NCBI GenBank assembly: GCA_023548195.1
Contig: JAJHZJ010000416.1
Span: forward strand, 1,942,729 to 2,006,728
From: Bettongia penicillata ogilbyi
Lineage: Eukaryota; Chordata; Mammalia; Diprotodontia; Potoroidae
Length of the DNA stretch: 64,000 bases
Reading direction: 5' to 3'
This document shows positions 31,220 to 42,334 of the stretch, piece by piece; the stretch's first letter is position 1, and each line of letters starts with the position of its first letter. Position numbers and translations under genes: made by a program. Under the pieces are notes generated by a model that was not told the origin of the DNA, ran no database searches, and saw only the letters and a program-made list of their open reading frames with translations.

Positions 31220-32320
31220 TCATTCTTGTGTTTGAAAGTCAAATTTTCTTTTCAGCTCTGGTCTTTTCATCAAGAATGTTTGAAAGTCCTCTGTTTCATT
31301 GAAAGACCATATTTTCCCCTGAAGTATTATACTCAGTTTTGCTGGGTAGGTGATTCTTGGTTTGAGTCCCAGTTCCTTTGACTTCTGGAATATCCTATTC
31401 CATGCCCTTCGATCCCTTAATGTAGAAGCTGCTAGATCTTGAGTTATCCTGATTTTATTTCCACAATACTGGAATTGTTTCTTTCTAGCTGCTTGCAATA
31501 TTTTCTCCTTGAGCTGGGAGTTCTGGAATTTGGCCACAATGTTCCTAGGAGTTTCTCTTTTTGGATCTCTTTCAGGTGGTGATCGATGGATTCTTTCAAT
31601 ACTTATTTTGCCCTCTGGTTCTAGAATGTCAGGGCAGTTTTCCTCGATAATTTCATGGAAGATGATGTCTAGGCTCTTTTTTTGATCATGGCTTTCAGGT
31701 AGTCCCATAATTTTTAAATTGTCTCTCCTGGATCTATTTTCCAGGTCAGTTGTTTTTCCCATGAGATATTTCACATTCTCTTCCATTTTTTCATTCTTTT
31801 GGTTTTGTTTGGTGATTTCTTGGTTTCTCGTAAAGTCATTAGACTCCATCTTTTCCATTCTAATTTTGAGAGAACTATTCTCTTCAGTGAGCTTTTGAAC
31901 CTCTTTTTCCATGTGGCTCATTCTGCTTTTGAAAGCATTCTTCTCCTCATTGGCTTTTTGAACCTCTTTTGCCAATTGAATGAGCCTGTTTTTCAAGGTG
32001 TTATTTTCTTCAGCATTTTTTTGGGTCTCCTTTACCAAGGTATTGACCCGTTTTTCATACTTTTCTTGCATCTCTCTCATTTCTCTTCCCAGTTTTTCCT
32101 CCACCTGTCTAACTTGCTTTTCAAAATCCTTTTTGAGCTCTTCAAAGGCCTGAGCCCACCCAACATCCCCCTGGGATGTCTGGGGTACCGAGGTCCCGCC
32201 CTCCACGTCTTTCCCTGATGGCAAGAATATGTCCTCGTCATCAGATCCAAAAGTTGGGATCATTTGCATCTGTTCAAAAAAACTCTCTATAGTCTTATTT
32301 TTCTTCCCTTTTCTAGGCAT
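31220..32320 (-). CDS. L1-type ORF1 protein of HAL1 copy B
   Basis: 366 codons, ATG (complement of 32318-32320) to stop, intact. It has the same domain order as copy A: basic N terminus, variable segment, coiled coil, RRM-like domain and C-terminal RNA-binding domain. Compared by eye with copy A there are 15 substitutions plus one extra residue in the acidic SDDEDI stretch. Thirteen of the 15, and the length change, fall in residues 1-146. The next 200 residues are identical although the DNA differs at about six silent sites. This implies selection for a working RNA-binding half while the family spread. No reverse transcriptase is linked. Confidence 0.93.
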   Translation of the reverse strand: MPRKGKKNKTIESFFEQMQMIPTFGSDDEDIFLPSGKDVEGGTSVPQTSQGDVGWAQAFEELKKDFEKQVRQVEEKLGREMREMQEKYEKRVNTLVKETQKNAEENNTLKNRLIQLAKEVQKANEEKNAFKSRMSHMEKEVQKLTEENSSLKIRMEKMESNDFTRNQEITKQNQKNEKMEENVKYLMGKTTDLENRSRRDNLKIMGLPESHDQKKSLDIIFHEIIEENCPDILEPEGKISIERIHRSPPERDPKRETPRNIVAKFQNSQLKEKILQAARKKQFQYCGNKIRITQDLAASTLRDRRAWNRIFQKSKELGLKPRITYPAKLSIILQGKIWSFNETEDFQTFLMKRPELKRKFDFQTQE

Positions 32321-33041
32321 TTGCCCAGCCAGTTACTTGATTTCTGAGATTCCTCTCCACCCCTGCCTAGATCCACCCAGCTAGTGCTTGGGGTCTGAGA
32401 TTCAAATGGGCTTTCCGTGGCAGGCGTGGCTGCTATTCAATGTGAGCTTTAGTTCTGGTGCTGGGGTGGGGGCAGGGCCGCCTCTCAGGCTCAGTTCCCT
32501 CAGGGGCTTTATGCAGAGACCTTCAGTAATGGGGCAGGTGGGGGCAGGGCCACCTCCCAGGCTCAGCTCCCTCAGGAGGTTTATGCAGAGGCCTTCAGTA
32601 ATGAAGATCCTACCTGCTGCTGGGGGAGTCCTGGGCTGCCACCGCTGCCTCCGCTGCTTCCTCCCAAGGGGGCCCGAGTCATGGAGACACTCTGCTCCCC
32701 TCTCAGCCAGCCCAGCCGTCTCTCTCACTGACCTGTAGCTTCTGTGGGCGGAGGGACCTTCCCGGACGCCAGAGCTTCTGTCCCTGAAGCCTGCTTGGAT
32801 CAGCTTCTCTGGGGCCGCGGCCAGGGCAGCGCTGGGGTGGGGTCCGCTTTCTGGGGCGCGATGGATCCTGGGGACGGCTCTCCAGGGCTCTCTTGAATGG
32901 AAATCTCTTCCCCTATGTTTCTGCACACCCTGCAGTGATCCAGAACTTCTGGGGAGCTCTTCTTACATGAAATCTATGGGCTGTGGGTTCGGAGCTCGCA
33001 TACGTGCGTCTTTCTATTCCACCATCTTGACTCCACCCCTC
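32321..33041 (-). promoter_or_regulatory. 5' UTR/internal promoter of HAL1 copy B
   Basis: GC- and CpG-rich, 721 bp. The YY1-type core CAAGATGG lies at element +13 to +20 (complement of 33022-33029). Two tandem units of about 70 bp lie at 32460-32530 and 32531-32602. A 174-codon frame through it is a by-product of GC richness. Confidence 0.65.
32460..32602 (-). repeat. Two tandem ~70-bp 5' UTR units, copy B
   Basis: On the - strand both units begin with ATTACTGAAGG-type wording and carry CTGAGGGAGCTGAGCCTGGG or a close variant, as in copy A. Confidence 0.8.
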
Positions 33042-33055
33042 TGATCACTATTCTT
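33042..33055 (+). repeat. Target-site duplication, right, of HAL1 copy B
   Basis: TGATCACTATTCTT, identical to 30167-30180. Confidence 0.95.
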
Positions 33056-33540
33056 AATGAGGGTATTAAGTAATTGAAAAAAATTTAAATAATGTTCATT
33101 ATACTCTGGATAGGACCTACACTAATGCCCTCCTCTGCTCCATTATGGTTTTCAGGAGACCTTAGGATCCTAAAAGAGCACAAGTTCTGGAAGATTCTAT
33201 TGAAGTGAGGCTCCTTAATAGATTGACATCAGAGAACTAGCCTGGTTATTTTGGAAAGATTCAGCACCAGAATAGTGCCTATCATGTGACTGTTTTTTTG
33301 ATGTGGGTTTTTGTCCACATCGACTCATGAAGACTATTTGGAGATGATGTGATATGGTGCAGTGGAGAGAACACTGGATCTGAAATCAAAGAAAGTAGGT
33401 TCAAATCCTGGTTTCATGCTCACTCCTTATATAAAATGAGAAATGAGAAAGTCACTTAACTTCCCTGGGCCTCAGTTTCCTCAACTGTAAAATGAAGCTA
33501 TTGGACCAAATAATACTCAAGGCCTAGCTCTTGATCTGTG
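33056..33540 (+). repeat. THER1-like SINE after unassigned DNA
   Basis: 33345-33540: 'tatggtgcagtggagagaacactgg', AAATCCTGGTTTCATGCTCA, 'gggcctcagtttcctcaactgtaaaatg'. Positions 33056-33344 show nothing. Confidence 0.7.
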
Positions 33541-34040
33541 ATGTGGAGGGATACAATTTTCATCAGTAGATATTCTGTGAAATCACAGTCCTTTTGAAGC
33601 ATTGAAGTGACCAGTTTAAGAAGGCAAAGGAGTTCATAAATTATATTTCTGAATATTTTCCATCCCCCCCAAAACAGGATTTTTCAAAATTTGATGTACT
33701 TTTAGGAGGTAAGTTTGTGTTATCCAAAATATTCACATACATGGTTCATCCAATTTATCCTAAAATATTAGGAAAATGAGGTGTTTCTTTGGGTCAAGAA
33801 GGTACTTCTGCTATTTCTGGCAGAGTATATACCTAGTAGTAGGTAGGACCAAATGGCAAATTCACTAATTCAGATGCTACTTATATTTTAATTGTCAATT
33901 CTAATGATTTGTTTGAGTTATAGATATCTGACTTTCTTACAATAGTTAGTACCAGAACTGACACAATTTAGAATTTCTGCTACATTTTTTCTTTGTTTTT
34001 TCAACGGCGACTCTACTAAGACTTTACTTAGTGGAATTAG
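33541..34040. other. Unassigned DNA
   Basis: No gene or repeat recognised. Confidence 0.4.
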
Positions 34041-34290
34041 GAATACTTGGGCAGCTACATGGCACAGAGGCTAAGGACACTGTTGCAAGACATGCAAGAC
34101 CTGAGTTCAACTCTACCCTTGACTAACTTATCATGTGACCTAGGTAAGTTTCCTCATAATAATATAACATATTAATAATAGCACCTACCTCCTAGGGTTG
34201 TAGTGAGGATCATTTGAGATAACTTATACATACAGCACTTTGCAAACTATGCAAAGTTCTGTGTAAATACTAGGCTATTATTATTTTTCC
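34041..34290 (+). repeat. Marsupial MIR/CORE-type SINE
   Basis: 'gggcagctacatggcacagaggctaagg', 'gacctgagttcaactc', then a MIR-type end 'gcacctacctcctagggttgtagtgaggatcatttgagat' and 'gcaaagttctgtgtaaatac'. Confidence 0.75.
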
Positions 34291-34324
34291 ATAGTGTCCA
34301 TCATCATCATTACGATCATCACAC

Positions 34325-34560
34325 CTTCAAGTCCCAGTAAAATTCCACCTTTGACAGGCAGCTGCTCCTGATCCTCTTTAATTCTATTTCCTTCCCTCTA
34401 CTGATTACCTCCAATTTATCCTCTATATAGACTGTTTGCACCTACTTGTTTGTATGATGTTTCCCCTATTAGCTCTTTTACCTTCCTTTGCATTCCTGGT
34501 TCTTATCACAATGCCTGGCAAATAGTAGGTGCATAATAAATGTCTGTTGATCTACTGACA
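34325..34560 (+). repeat. L2 LINE 3' end
   Basis: 'caagtcccagtaaaattccacctttgacag', then 'cacaatgcctggcaaatagtaggtgcataataaatg', the standard L2 3' end. Confidence 0.75.
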
Positions 34561-34589
34561 GATATAACATCGACTTGAAAAAAATTTAA

Positions 34590-35690
34590 AAACAATTTTT
34601 TTTCTTTTTTAAAAATTTATTCATTTAGTTTTAGTTTACAACATTCAGTTCCACAAGCTTTTGAGTTTCAAATTTTCTCTCCCTCACCCCTCCCCAAAAT
34701 GGCATGCAATCTAATATAGACTCTAGATAGACATTCACATTAAATGCATTTTCACATTACTCATGTTTCAAAGAAGAATTATAACCAATGGAATGAACTA
34801 CAAGAAAGACAAAATAAAACAAAAGAGAGAAAAAGCAAATATGCTTCGATCTGCATTCAGACTCTGCAATTCTTTCTCTGGATGTGGATAGCATTTTCCA
34901 TCAAGAGAACTTTGGATTTGTCTTAAACCTTGCATTGCTGAGAAGAGCCAAGTTTATCAAAGTTAGTCATTGCACAATGTGGCTGTAACTGTGTACAATG
35001 TTCTCCTGTTTCTGCTTCCCTCATTCAGCATCAGTTAATATGTCTTTCTAGGCTCTTTTGAATTCTGCCTACTCCTCATTTCTTATAGCACAATAATATT
35101 CCATTACATTCATATACCACAATTTGTTCAACCTTTCCCCAGTTGATGGGCATCCCCTCAATTTCCAATTCTTGGCCACCAAAAAAGAGCTGCTATAAAT
35201 ATTTTTGTACATGTGGGTTCTTTTCTCATTTGTACACTCTCTTTGGGATACAGCCCTAGATGTGATATTGCAGAGTCAAAGAGTATGCCCATTTTTATAG
35301 CCCTTTGGACATAGTTTCAAATTGTTCGCCAAAATGGTTGGATCAGTTCACAACTAAATCAACAATGCAGTAGTGTTCCAATTTTTCACATCTTCAGCAT
35401 TTATAATTTTCCTCTTTTGTCATATTAGTCAATTTGATAGGTGTGATGGGGTACCTCAGAGCTGTTTTGATTTGCATCTCTTTAATCAATAGTAATTTAG
35501 TGTATAGATATCTTTAATTTCTTCCTCTGAAAACTGCCTGTCCACATCCTTTGACCATTTACCAGTTGGGAAATGACTTGTATTCTTGTAAATTTGACTC
35601 AGTTCTCTCTACATTTTAGAAATGAGACTTTTGTCAGAGATACTAGTTTTAAAATTCTTTCCCCATTTTCTGCAAGAACAATATTTTTAA
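34590..35690 (-). repeat. L1 ORF2 end and 3' UTR fragment
   Basis: Same segment and orientation as 24960-25870: 'ttgttcaacctttccccagttgatgggcatcc', 'ggccaccaaaaaagagctgctataaatattt', and 'tggttggatcagttcacaac'. Decayed, no long frame. Confidence 0.8.
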
Positions 35691-36060
35691 TAGATTCTCT
35701 CATGCTGAACATTCATAATCTCTAAACTATGTAGAGGAAAGGCTTTCAAAATATGAAAACAGTGGTAAAAATCAGAACCATGTGAGAATAAATATGTATT
35801 GTCCTATTCTATGAGCTACTAGAGTAGAAATTAAAATATTTTCAGTGAATATACAGAAGATGAACCCACATCTCAAAGTTTTCATTCAGTTATAACAAAC
35901 TGATCATTTAATCCATCTCTACAATAACAATGCGCCAAATGCTAAAGATAAAAGAATAGGATAACAGAATAGTATTTGTCCCAGAATGTTTCTGCCTGAG
36001 CTCCATAGAACACAAAATGAGAAAGAAATGATAATAACTATCATAACTATTATTTAGGAA
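35691..36060. other. Unassigned DNA
   Basis: Nothing recognised. Confidence 0.4.
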
Positions 36061-36355
36061 TCTCATAACCATGATCATGATGACTGACATTTACATAGAA
36101 CTACCAGCTTCAAAAATCACAATAACTGGTATTTATGTGGGCTTTGCAAAATTCTTTATTTAAACAATCTCTTGTGAGGGTCTCATCAACCCTGTGACAT
36201 AAGTACTGTGGATATTAGCATCTCTATCCATCTTTATAGATAAGGAAATTGAATTTCAGAGAGATTCAATGATTTGCCCAAAGTTACACAGGTAGAATGT
36301 GTTGAAGCAAGAATTTCGGACCTAGTTCTTTCTGACTCATTACTAAGCCGCACTG
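36061..36355 (-). repeat. MIR-like SINE
   Basis: 'tcatcaaccctgtgacataagtactg', 'gataaggaaattgaatttcagagag', 'gatttgcccaaagttacacagg'. An extra 'catttacatagaactacc' phrase precedes it and suggests two overlapping heads. Confidence 0.7.
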
Positions 36356-37329
36356 TCACTCATGTAAATTGCACAAATGATAACATTTGATATTAATACA
36401 TTTTTGTAACAATGGCTATTTGGGCTAGAAGATAGGAGTAAATGCATTTTCTTTTTTAAGTATATTTGTAAATGATGACAAAAATCAAGATTAGAAAAAT
36501 TTCAGCAGAAAATTAACACAAAATGAAAAGGGGGGCTCACAGATTTTTCCTGAAAAAGCAAATGAGGAGTTAATGGAGTTGGTTATGTCATATACTGAAA
36601 GGCAATATGAAACAGTGTCATGGGACTTTGGGGCATTTTGTATTGCAGTATTCCTGACAAGTAGTTACAAAAAGACCACTATGAAAATAACTGCAACTTT
36701 TGTACAAATACATGTTACAAAGGATGAAAAAGTAGAGAAATTTTATGTAAAACTTAATAAGACTCTCCAAATTAAATCAATACATACTTTAGTGCTTAAA
36801 TGCTTTCTTTGAGACCCAAATTAAAATATGAACATGGAAAAGCATAAAATGGAACATGAAAAGCATCAAATAACATTACAAAAATTGAAATTTATTATGT
36901 TTACCAGATTTTTAAACATGAGTTTTAAATTGAAGTCATTTCTGTACCATTTGGCTCTATACAATCAGGGCTCTGACTTAGAGCAAAGATCAAAATTAGT
37001 ACAAAGCCATAAGAATAAAAATGACAAAGTATATGCCATTCATTTAAAAAAAAATCCTGATCTATTTAAATATGTTATTGACCCTTATCTTCATCTTCCT
37101 CCCACTAGAGGAATGAAAATGTAAAGAAGAAAATGAAAAAAAAAACTTTGCTAAGAATTTTTTGTCAAACTCTTTATACCAATAATAAAGTGTGGAACCA
37201 CCACAGTTGGAAACCAACATCACAGTCTCAGAGATTATTATAAAGGAGGAAGATGCACTAAAGAGAATGATGGAAAAAAGCAGGTGGGTATGATGGATAT
37301 GATGATCAACTTAGCTATTATCATATTAT
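36356..37329. other. Unassigned AT-rich DNA with two short frames
   Basis: Frames at 36573-36812 (79 codons, ATG start) and 36828-37124 (98 codons) follow each other on the + strand. Neither has a domain or family I recognise. In DNA this AT-rich I read them as chance or as the remains of an unidentified repeat. Confidence 0.3.
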
Positions 37330-37690
37330 CAGTACAATGATCCAAGGTAATTCCAAAGGACTTATGAAGAAAAATGCTATTCCCTTCCAGAAAAAGAGCA
37401 GATGGTGTCTGAATGCAGGTTGAAACACTTTTCTATTTTCTTCATTAATCTTGTTTTGTTTAGGGTTTTATTGTGGGTTTTTTATCTGTTTTCTTTTGCA
37501 ACATGGCTAATAGGGAAATGTTTAACTGCACATATACAAACTATTTCAAATTGCTTCCATTCTCAAGGAGGGGGGATGGGAGGAAAAGAGGGAGCAAGAC
37601 AATATGGAACTCAAAATTTTGAAAAAGAAATATTAAAATTTTTGCTTTACATGTAATTGAGAAATAAAATTAAAAAGTAAATATAAAAAA
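37330..37690 (+). repeat. L1 3' UTR
   Basis: 'agagcagatggtgtctgaatgcaggttgaaac', a T-rich section, 'gcaacatggctaatagggaaatg', a G-rich run at 37567-37596, 'gaactcaaaattttga' and a poly-A end. Confidence 0.8.
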
Positions 37691-38940
37691 AAAGGTGGGG
37701 AAGGGAAGCAGATCGATTAGAACAAATGTGGGTAGAGAAGATTCATGCTTCTAAGGTGACACAATTATGAGGTCACAAGTTATCTGAAGGAGTCAAAAGT
37801 ACCAAAGGTTTGGGAAAATATTGAATATTATTAATGCCAATAAAGAGTCATTCCTTCATTTCCCAAGTCATTGTGTACCACCAGTCTTAAGAGGAAAATA
37901 TGGAAGTGAACCTTAACCTCCCATAGCAGCCATCAACTAACTGACCACATAGGTGAGAAATGTCTTAAATTGAAAGTGAAACATTGCTATAAATTCCTTG
38001 CATTTCTTAGATCCTTTCTTGGACCTCCTTTGTACTCAATTTTAGAGTATTTTGTAGACTCTTGTTTTGATCTTTGATTCTGATTCTATTTCTAGTCTTG
38101 GATCCTTAACAAAGGATTCTTGATATCCACTAACTACTTCATCAGAAAGACATGCTTTTCTTTGTCCCTTTTTGCACTGTTTTCTGATAGTCTGGTTCTG
38201 ATTGTTTCCTTGCATTAGTCTCTCTCAAACTAAGTAGACTGTTGTTCTTGACCTCTGCTGACTTTCTATGAATGAGCTCTATCCCCTTAGGCCTGTCCTG
38301 ATTTGCTACTGGTTAACAATTCTCCACTTACAGTACTTTGCTCTGATAGACTGCTGATCATTCCATGCATTTGGTCAGGATAGAAGTATTTTGAAGCTAG
38401 TGAAAGTAAAACAAAACAATGGGTGTTTTAAGAGAAAACTTTCAAAACTTACCTCGTAAATTTTACTAAAATAGGAGGGGCCATCTTCTGGAATCTTGGT
38501 CATCAGGAATGTGTTGCTATGATTCATAGAAGACAACTTTAAAATGCACCTGCCTCTTTGAAGGTCTAATTATCAGAGCATTTTGCTAATTAATGAGACA
38601 GATAAGCTATTAATAGTTAATTTTTAGCCAAAAGTGAGGTATCCTACTTCCTACCTGCCAATTAATGGATAGCATCCCCACCAAAAAGCCACCCAAAGAT
38701 TATACCTGATATATAATGTGATCTCATCATCTTAAATGTATGCAATGTTACTTTAAAGCATTCTATAAATGTTGGTCATCATAGATCATTATGAGCATCC
38801 TCAAAACCCAGGCACAGTGACTAGGACAATCTAGCTAAATTGTTTACTCAAGTATTTTTTTAATCTCTATGTTTCTGAAAAGCTTCCTCAACTAACTTCT
38901 GCTTTCTCTTAACAAGTCCTGTCAACAGGATCTGTTTATT
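37691..38940. other. Unassigned DNA
   Basis: 1.25 kb without a recognised gene, RNA or repeat. Confidence 0.4.
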
Positions 38941-39175
38941 TGTGCTGACTCAGTGGAAACAGAATCAGAGTTGGAAGGAACCTCAGAGGTTATTAAATCT
39001 AAATAGTACCTGGACAAGAATCCTCTTTGCCATACCCCCCACCCCTTCATACACGATGATGGCTTCTCCTTCCTTTACTAAAAAACCACAAGTAGAGGGA
39101 GTCTACAACCTCTCAAGTGTAATTGCTCTTCCCCCAAGTCTTCTCTTTTTTTTAAACTGATCTACTCCAGCCTAA
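38941..39175 (-). repeat. Possible CR1/L3-type LINE relic
   Basis: 'aatcagagttggaaggaacctcagaggtta' and 'gtctacaacctctcaagt' resemble complemented CR1-family 3' ends. Diverged. Confidence 0.4.
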
Positions 39176-39395
39176 AATTACCCAGTCTGGTCATCTCTAA
39201 GATGACTTGGCAAAAAGGCAAAGAGATTCCAGAAGAGAGCTAGTTCATCTGAAAGGGAAAGATTTCAATTTGATTGGCCTATATCTGGTAAGCATGCTTA
39301 GGAATGAAGGTGAAAAAAAGTAGGAAGAGAAAGACAGTTTTTGAGGGGGAAAAGAATTCTAACTCATGTAAAGTGTTCTGTAGACCACCAATCAC
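39176..39395. other. Unassigned DNA
   Basis: Nothing recognised. Confidence 0.35.
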
Positions 39396-39670
39396 TATGT
39401 AAAAGTCAGCCATTATAGAGGCAAAGGTAATAAGAGTGTAGAGATCCCCAGTCTTCAAGATACTTGGATCAAGTTCTAGTTCTACCTCATAAATTAGCTG
39501 TGTGACCTGCACAAGGCAATTTACTTGTATGTACTTGGTTTCCTCAGCTGTAAAATGCTAATAATAATACTATTTCTACTCTCCGACCTCACAATATTGT
39601 CACAAAAATGTGCTTTTTAAACTTTAAAGCTTATGTGACAAGTAAATGTATTATTATCATTATTTCCTGC
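39396..39670 (+). repeat. MIR/THER1-like SINE
   Basis: 'caagttctagttctacctcat', 'agctgtgtgacctgcacaaggcaat', 'ggtttcctcagctgtaaaatg', then 'aaactttaaagcttatgtgac'. Confidence 0.75.
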
Positions 39671-40271
39671 TATCATTGCCTCAAACTTAGATAAAACAAT
39701 TTTAAAATAATTTTCTCAATCATGCTGCCAGTCATGAGAATTATGTGTGTTGGACCTCCGGTTTTTACTTTCATTTTAATATTTATAACAATAAAATATC
39801 CTAAGAAGCATATGGAGGTATTTATTACATCCTTTGCATTTGTACAGTAAATATGATAAAATTGTACAGTAAACTGTACAGTATATTCACATACATTCTT
39901 TCATTTGATCCTTATAACCCTGTTAAATAACCAAGACAGGATTTGTTAGCCCAGTTTCATCGTAAGATACAGACTTAGAGATATATTATTTACTGTTGGT
40001 TTTCCATTATATTATTTTGCTTGTAAAAAAGGATTGACTAGTGGTTCCCCCTTTCCACTGTAAACAAAAAGAAGAAACCAACTTAAGCAGAAAAAAAATA
40101 TGCAATTTAGCTATAAGGCAAAATTTTCTGATAGGAAAAATTGCTAAACATTAGAATGGGTTACTGAGAGAGATTGTGCAATCTTCTCCTCTTATTGGAT
40201 CTTTAAAAATAAGATAGAATCTTTCTGCTCTGACTTAAATGCAGCTTTGCCTGGAGAAGGATACACTACAG
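39671..40271 (-). repeat. Unassigned DNA with a MIR scrap
   Basis: 39890-39985 holds 'cattctttcatttgatccttataaccctg' in reverse MIR order. The rest is unassigned. Confidence 0.45.
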
Positions 40272-40489
40272 CAGAGGTGTCAAAATTTGGACCACATTCA
40301 GTCCACAACATTCCCAAGTGTGGTTCAAACCAGATTAAAATGTAATAGGGAAATATTTAACAAAATAAATAAAGATACAATAAAACATATATGATGTTAA
40401 TGTGTATTTTCCTTGGTCGATATGCATCCCACAGGGATATTTAAGTATCATTTAGTTTCCCCAATTTCTATCTGAGTTTGACACCACTG
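40272..40489. mobile_element. hAT-type non-autonomous DNA transposon
   Basis: A 218-bp element with 13-bp terminal inverted repeats: left CAGAGGTGTCAAA, right TTTGACACCACTG (complement CAGTGGTGTCAAA), one mismatch. The flanking 8-mers CACTACAG and AACTAGAT agree at 5 of 8 positions, compatible with an old hAT 8-bp duplication. The inside (such as AACCAGATTAAAATGTAATA) is a wording common in marsupial repeats. No transposase. Confidence 0.7.
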
Positions 40490-40739
40490 AACTAGATGAC
40501 TTAAGCTTGAGACTTGGTAATCTATGATATGTGATTGTCATAATCTGATTTTTTTCCTAGTACTCTATTCATCATTAAACCACTAGGTGGAATACAAGTA
40601 GCCATTGGACCTCTTTCCAATAAGTTAAGAGGAAATATATGGTTAGCTAGTCTATGTATGAAGCCAAAGAATTATATCAATTCCTGTTTTTAAATTTATT
40701 TGACCTGCTTCAGAGCTACATAGTTATATATTCTGGATC

Positions 40740-41640
40740 AAAGGAAAAATATGATAAGCTATCAGAAAGAGATTAAGAACTAAGGAACCACCCTCACGCA
40801 AGATCACACAAGACTTGGCAGTTACTACCATAAAGAAAAAGAGATCTTAAAATATAATATTCTGTAAGGCAAAAGATGAAGGTTTACAACTAAGAATAAT
40901 TTACCCTGCAAAAGTGAGTATAATCTTATGGAAAGGTGAGGAAAATAGTAGAGCTTTAGCAGAATACAGGGCTTTCAAGCATTCCTGAAAAAAACAAAAC
41001 AGAGTTGAGCAGAAGCTTTGAAGCAAGAACATAAGATCCAAGAGAAAAATTTTAAAAGAAATATTATAGAACATTAAAAGGAGCTATACAGTGATGCAGT
41101 ACTTCAATTCTAATAGGAGCAAAGAAACATGTCCCTTAAAAATCTTAATGTCTTCAAGGGTCATTAAAAAAGATTAAACAAGATAGAAAACCTAGGGTTA
41201 TTTATTTAATTTTGATGATGTTGAGAAAGAAAAGGGAGGGAAAAGAGAAGAAACTAGGGAAGAAAGGACAAGGAAGAGAATGGAGTGTACCATCTCACAC
41301 AACAGGAGTACACAAGATGAGGAATATATAAACATGTGTGAAGGATTAGGTATAATAGTCATCATATAAGCCTTATTTTCATGTGAACTGGACAAAAAAG
41401 GATTGAACACATACATGCACACACCTACACTTTTATACAAAGTGGATGGATATAGAAATACATTATACTCGACAGGAAAATGGGGGTCAGGGAGTGGAGA
41501 AAGAGTTTGAAAAGGAAGATGGAATTAGTCATAAGCAAAACAAACTTCAATGTCAAAGGGTAATATATCAAGGGATGATTAAAAAGGAAAAAAAAGAAAA
41601 AGGAAAAACTTACAATCAGTGACCTGGTGTAAAGGAGTTA
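40740..41640 (+). repeat. Old L1/HAL1 relic: ORF1 end plus 3' UTR
   Basis: At about 40902-40928 the + strand reads YPAKVSIIL, matching YPAKLSIIL in the ORF1 C-terminal domain of the two HAL1 copies, and 'agggctttcaagcattcc' follows. It then passes into a purine-rich 3' UTR (41215-41285, 41480-41630) with no ORF2 between, so it may be an older HAL1. Frameshifted and truncated at the 5' side. Confidence 0.5.
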
Positions 41641-42334
41641 AGAAGGGCAGCAAAGCAGGCAGGTGGTCAACAAGTATTTATTAAGCACTTAATATATATC
41701 AGACACTAAGATAAGCTTTGAAGATATAAATATAAGCAAAAAGTCAATCTTCGTCCCCAAGAAACTTACATTCTAACGGGGAAAAAAAACACGAAAGAGA
41801 CTTAGAAGGTGTGGAGTGGAAGAATAAGGGATAGCCCACAGGACCAGGCTTCACTGGTTGAGCACACTCCTCTTTTACCACATTCTTCTTCTTTGTAAGG
41901 GACAAGGGGAATGAAGAGAGGAAAAATTACATATTAATAGTATTCATATTAATAGTCATACCCATAAAAATAAATAAGATGAAATTATGATAGAAGGATG
42001 AATTGGAAAGTGTAACTCAACAATTTTTAAAATTGTTTAAATAAAGACAGGGACAAAACCTATTGTATTTTAGGGACACTAAAACTAAAAATTAGGGTAG
42101 TTATGAAGATATCAAATAAAGTGACAGTAAAAATAGAAATGACTAAGAGATAAATAAGAAACTACATTATGAATAAAAGCACATTAGATAATGAATCAAT
42201 AGCAATACTTTATACCCTGAATGGAAAAGCATCTAAATACTTTAAGTAAAAGTTAATACAGAGAGAAATAGACAGCAAAACTGTAATGGTATGAAAGCTC
42301 AATGTACTCCCTTCAGGCCTAGACAAATCTAAGG
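41641..42334 (+). repeat. Dispersed-repeat head and unassigned DNA
   Basis: 41665-41790: 'caagtatttattaagcacttaatat', 'cccaagaaacttacattctaacgggg' (unnamed family). 41791-42334 is unassigned, A-rich. Confidence 0.5.

Larger units (their letters stand above)
30181..33041 (-). mobile_element. HAL1-type half-LINE, copy B (full length)
   Basis: A 2861-bp element on the - strand bounded by a perfect 14-bp duplication. Its 5' end on the - strand starts GAGGGGTGGAGTCAAGATGG and its tail, at the left, is AAAT- and CA-rich. It carries an intact ORF1, no ORF2 and a purine-rich 3' UTR. In element orientation the inferred nick is TTCTT/AA, close to the L1 endonuclease preference. Sequence joining ORF1 to the 3' UTR matches copy A base for base in most places, which shows inheritance of the ORF2-less form. 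Confidence 0.9.

Noticed and set aside
32402..32926. 174-codon frame in the 5' UTR of HAL1 copy B, and a 110-codon one in copy A
   Set aside because: They arise from GC-rich tandem 5' UTR units and the two copies do not keep a common protein.
36573..37124. Two consecutive short frames as a possible small gene or pseudogene
   Set aside because: No domain, splice structure or resemblance; AT-rich DNA gives such frames often.
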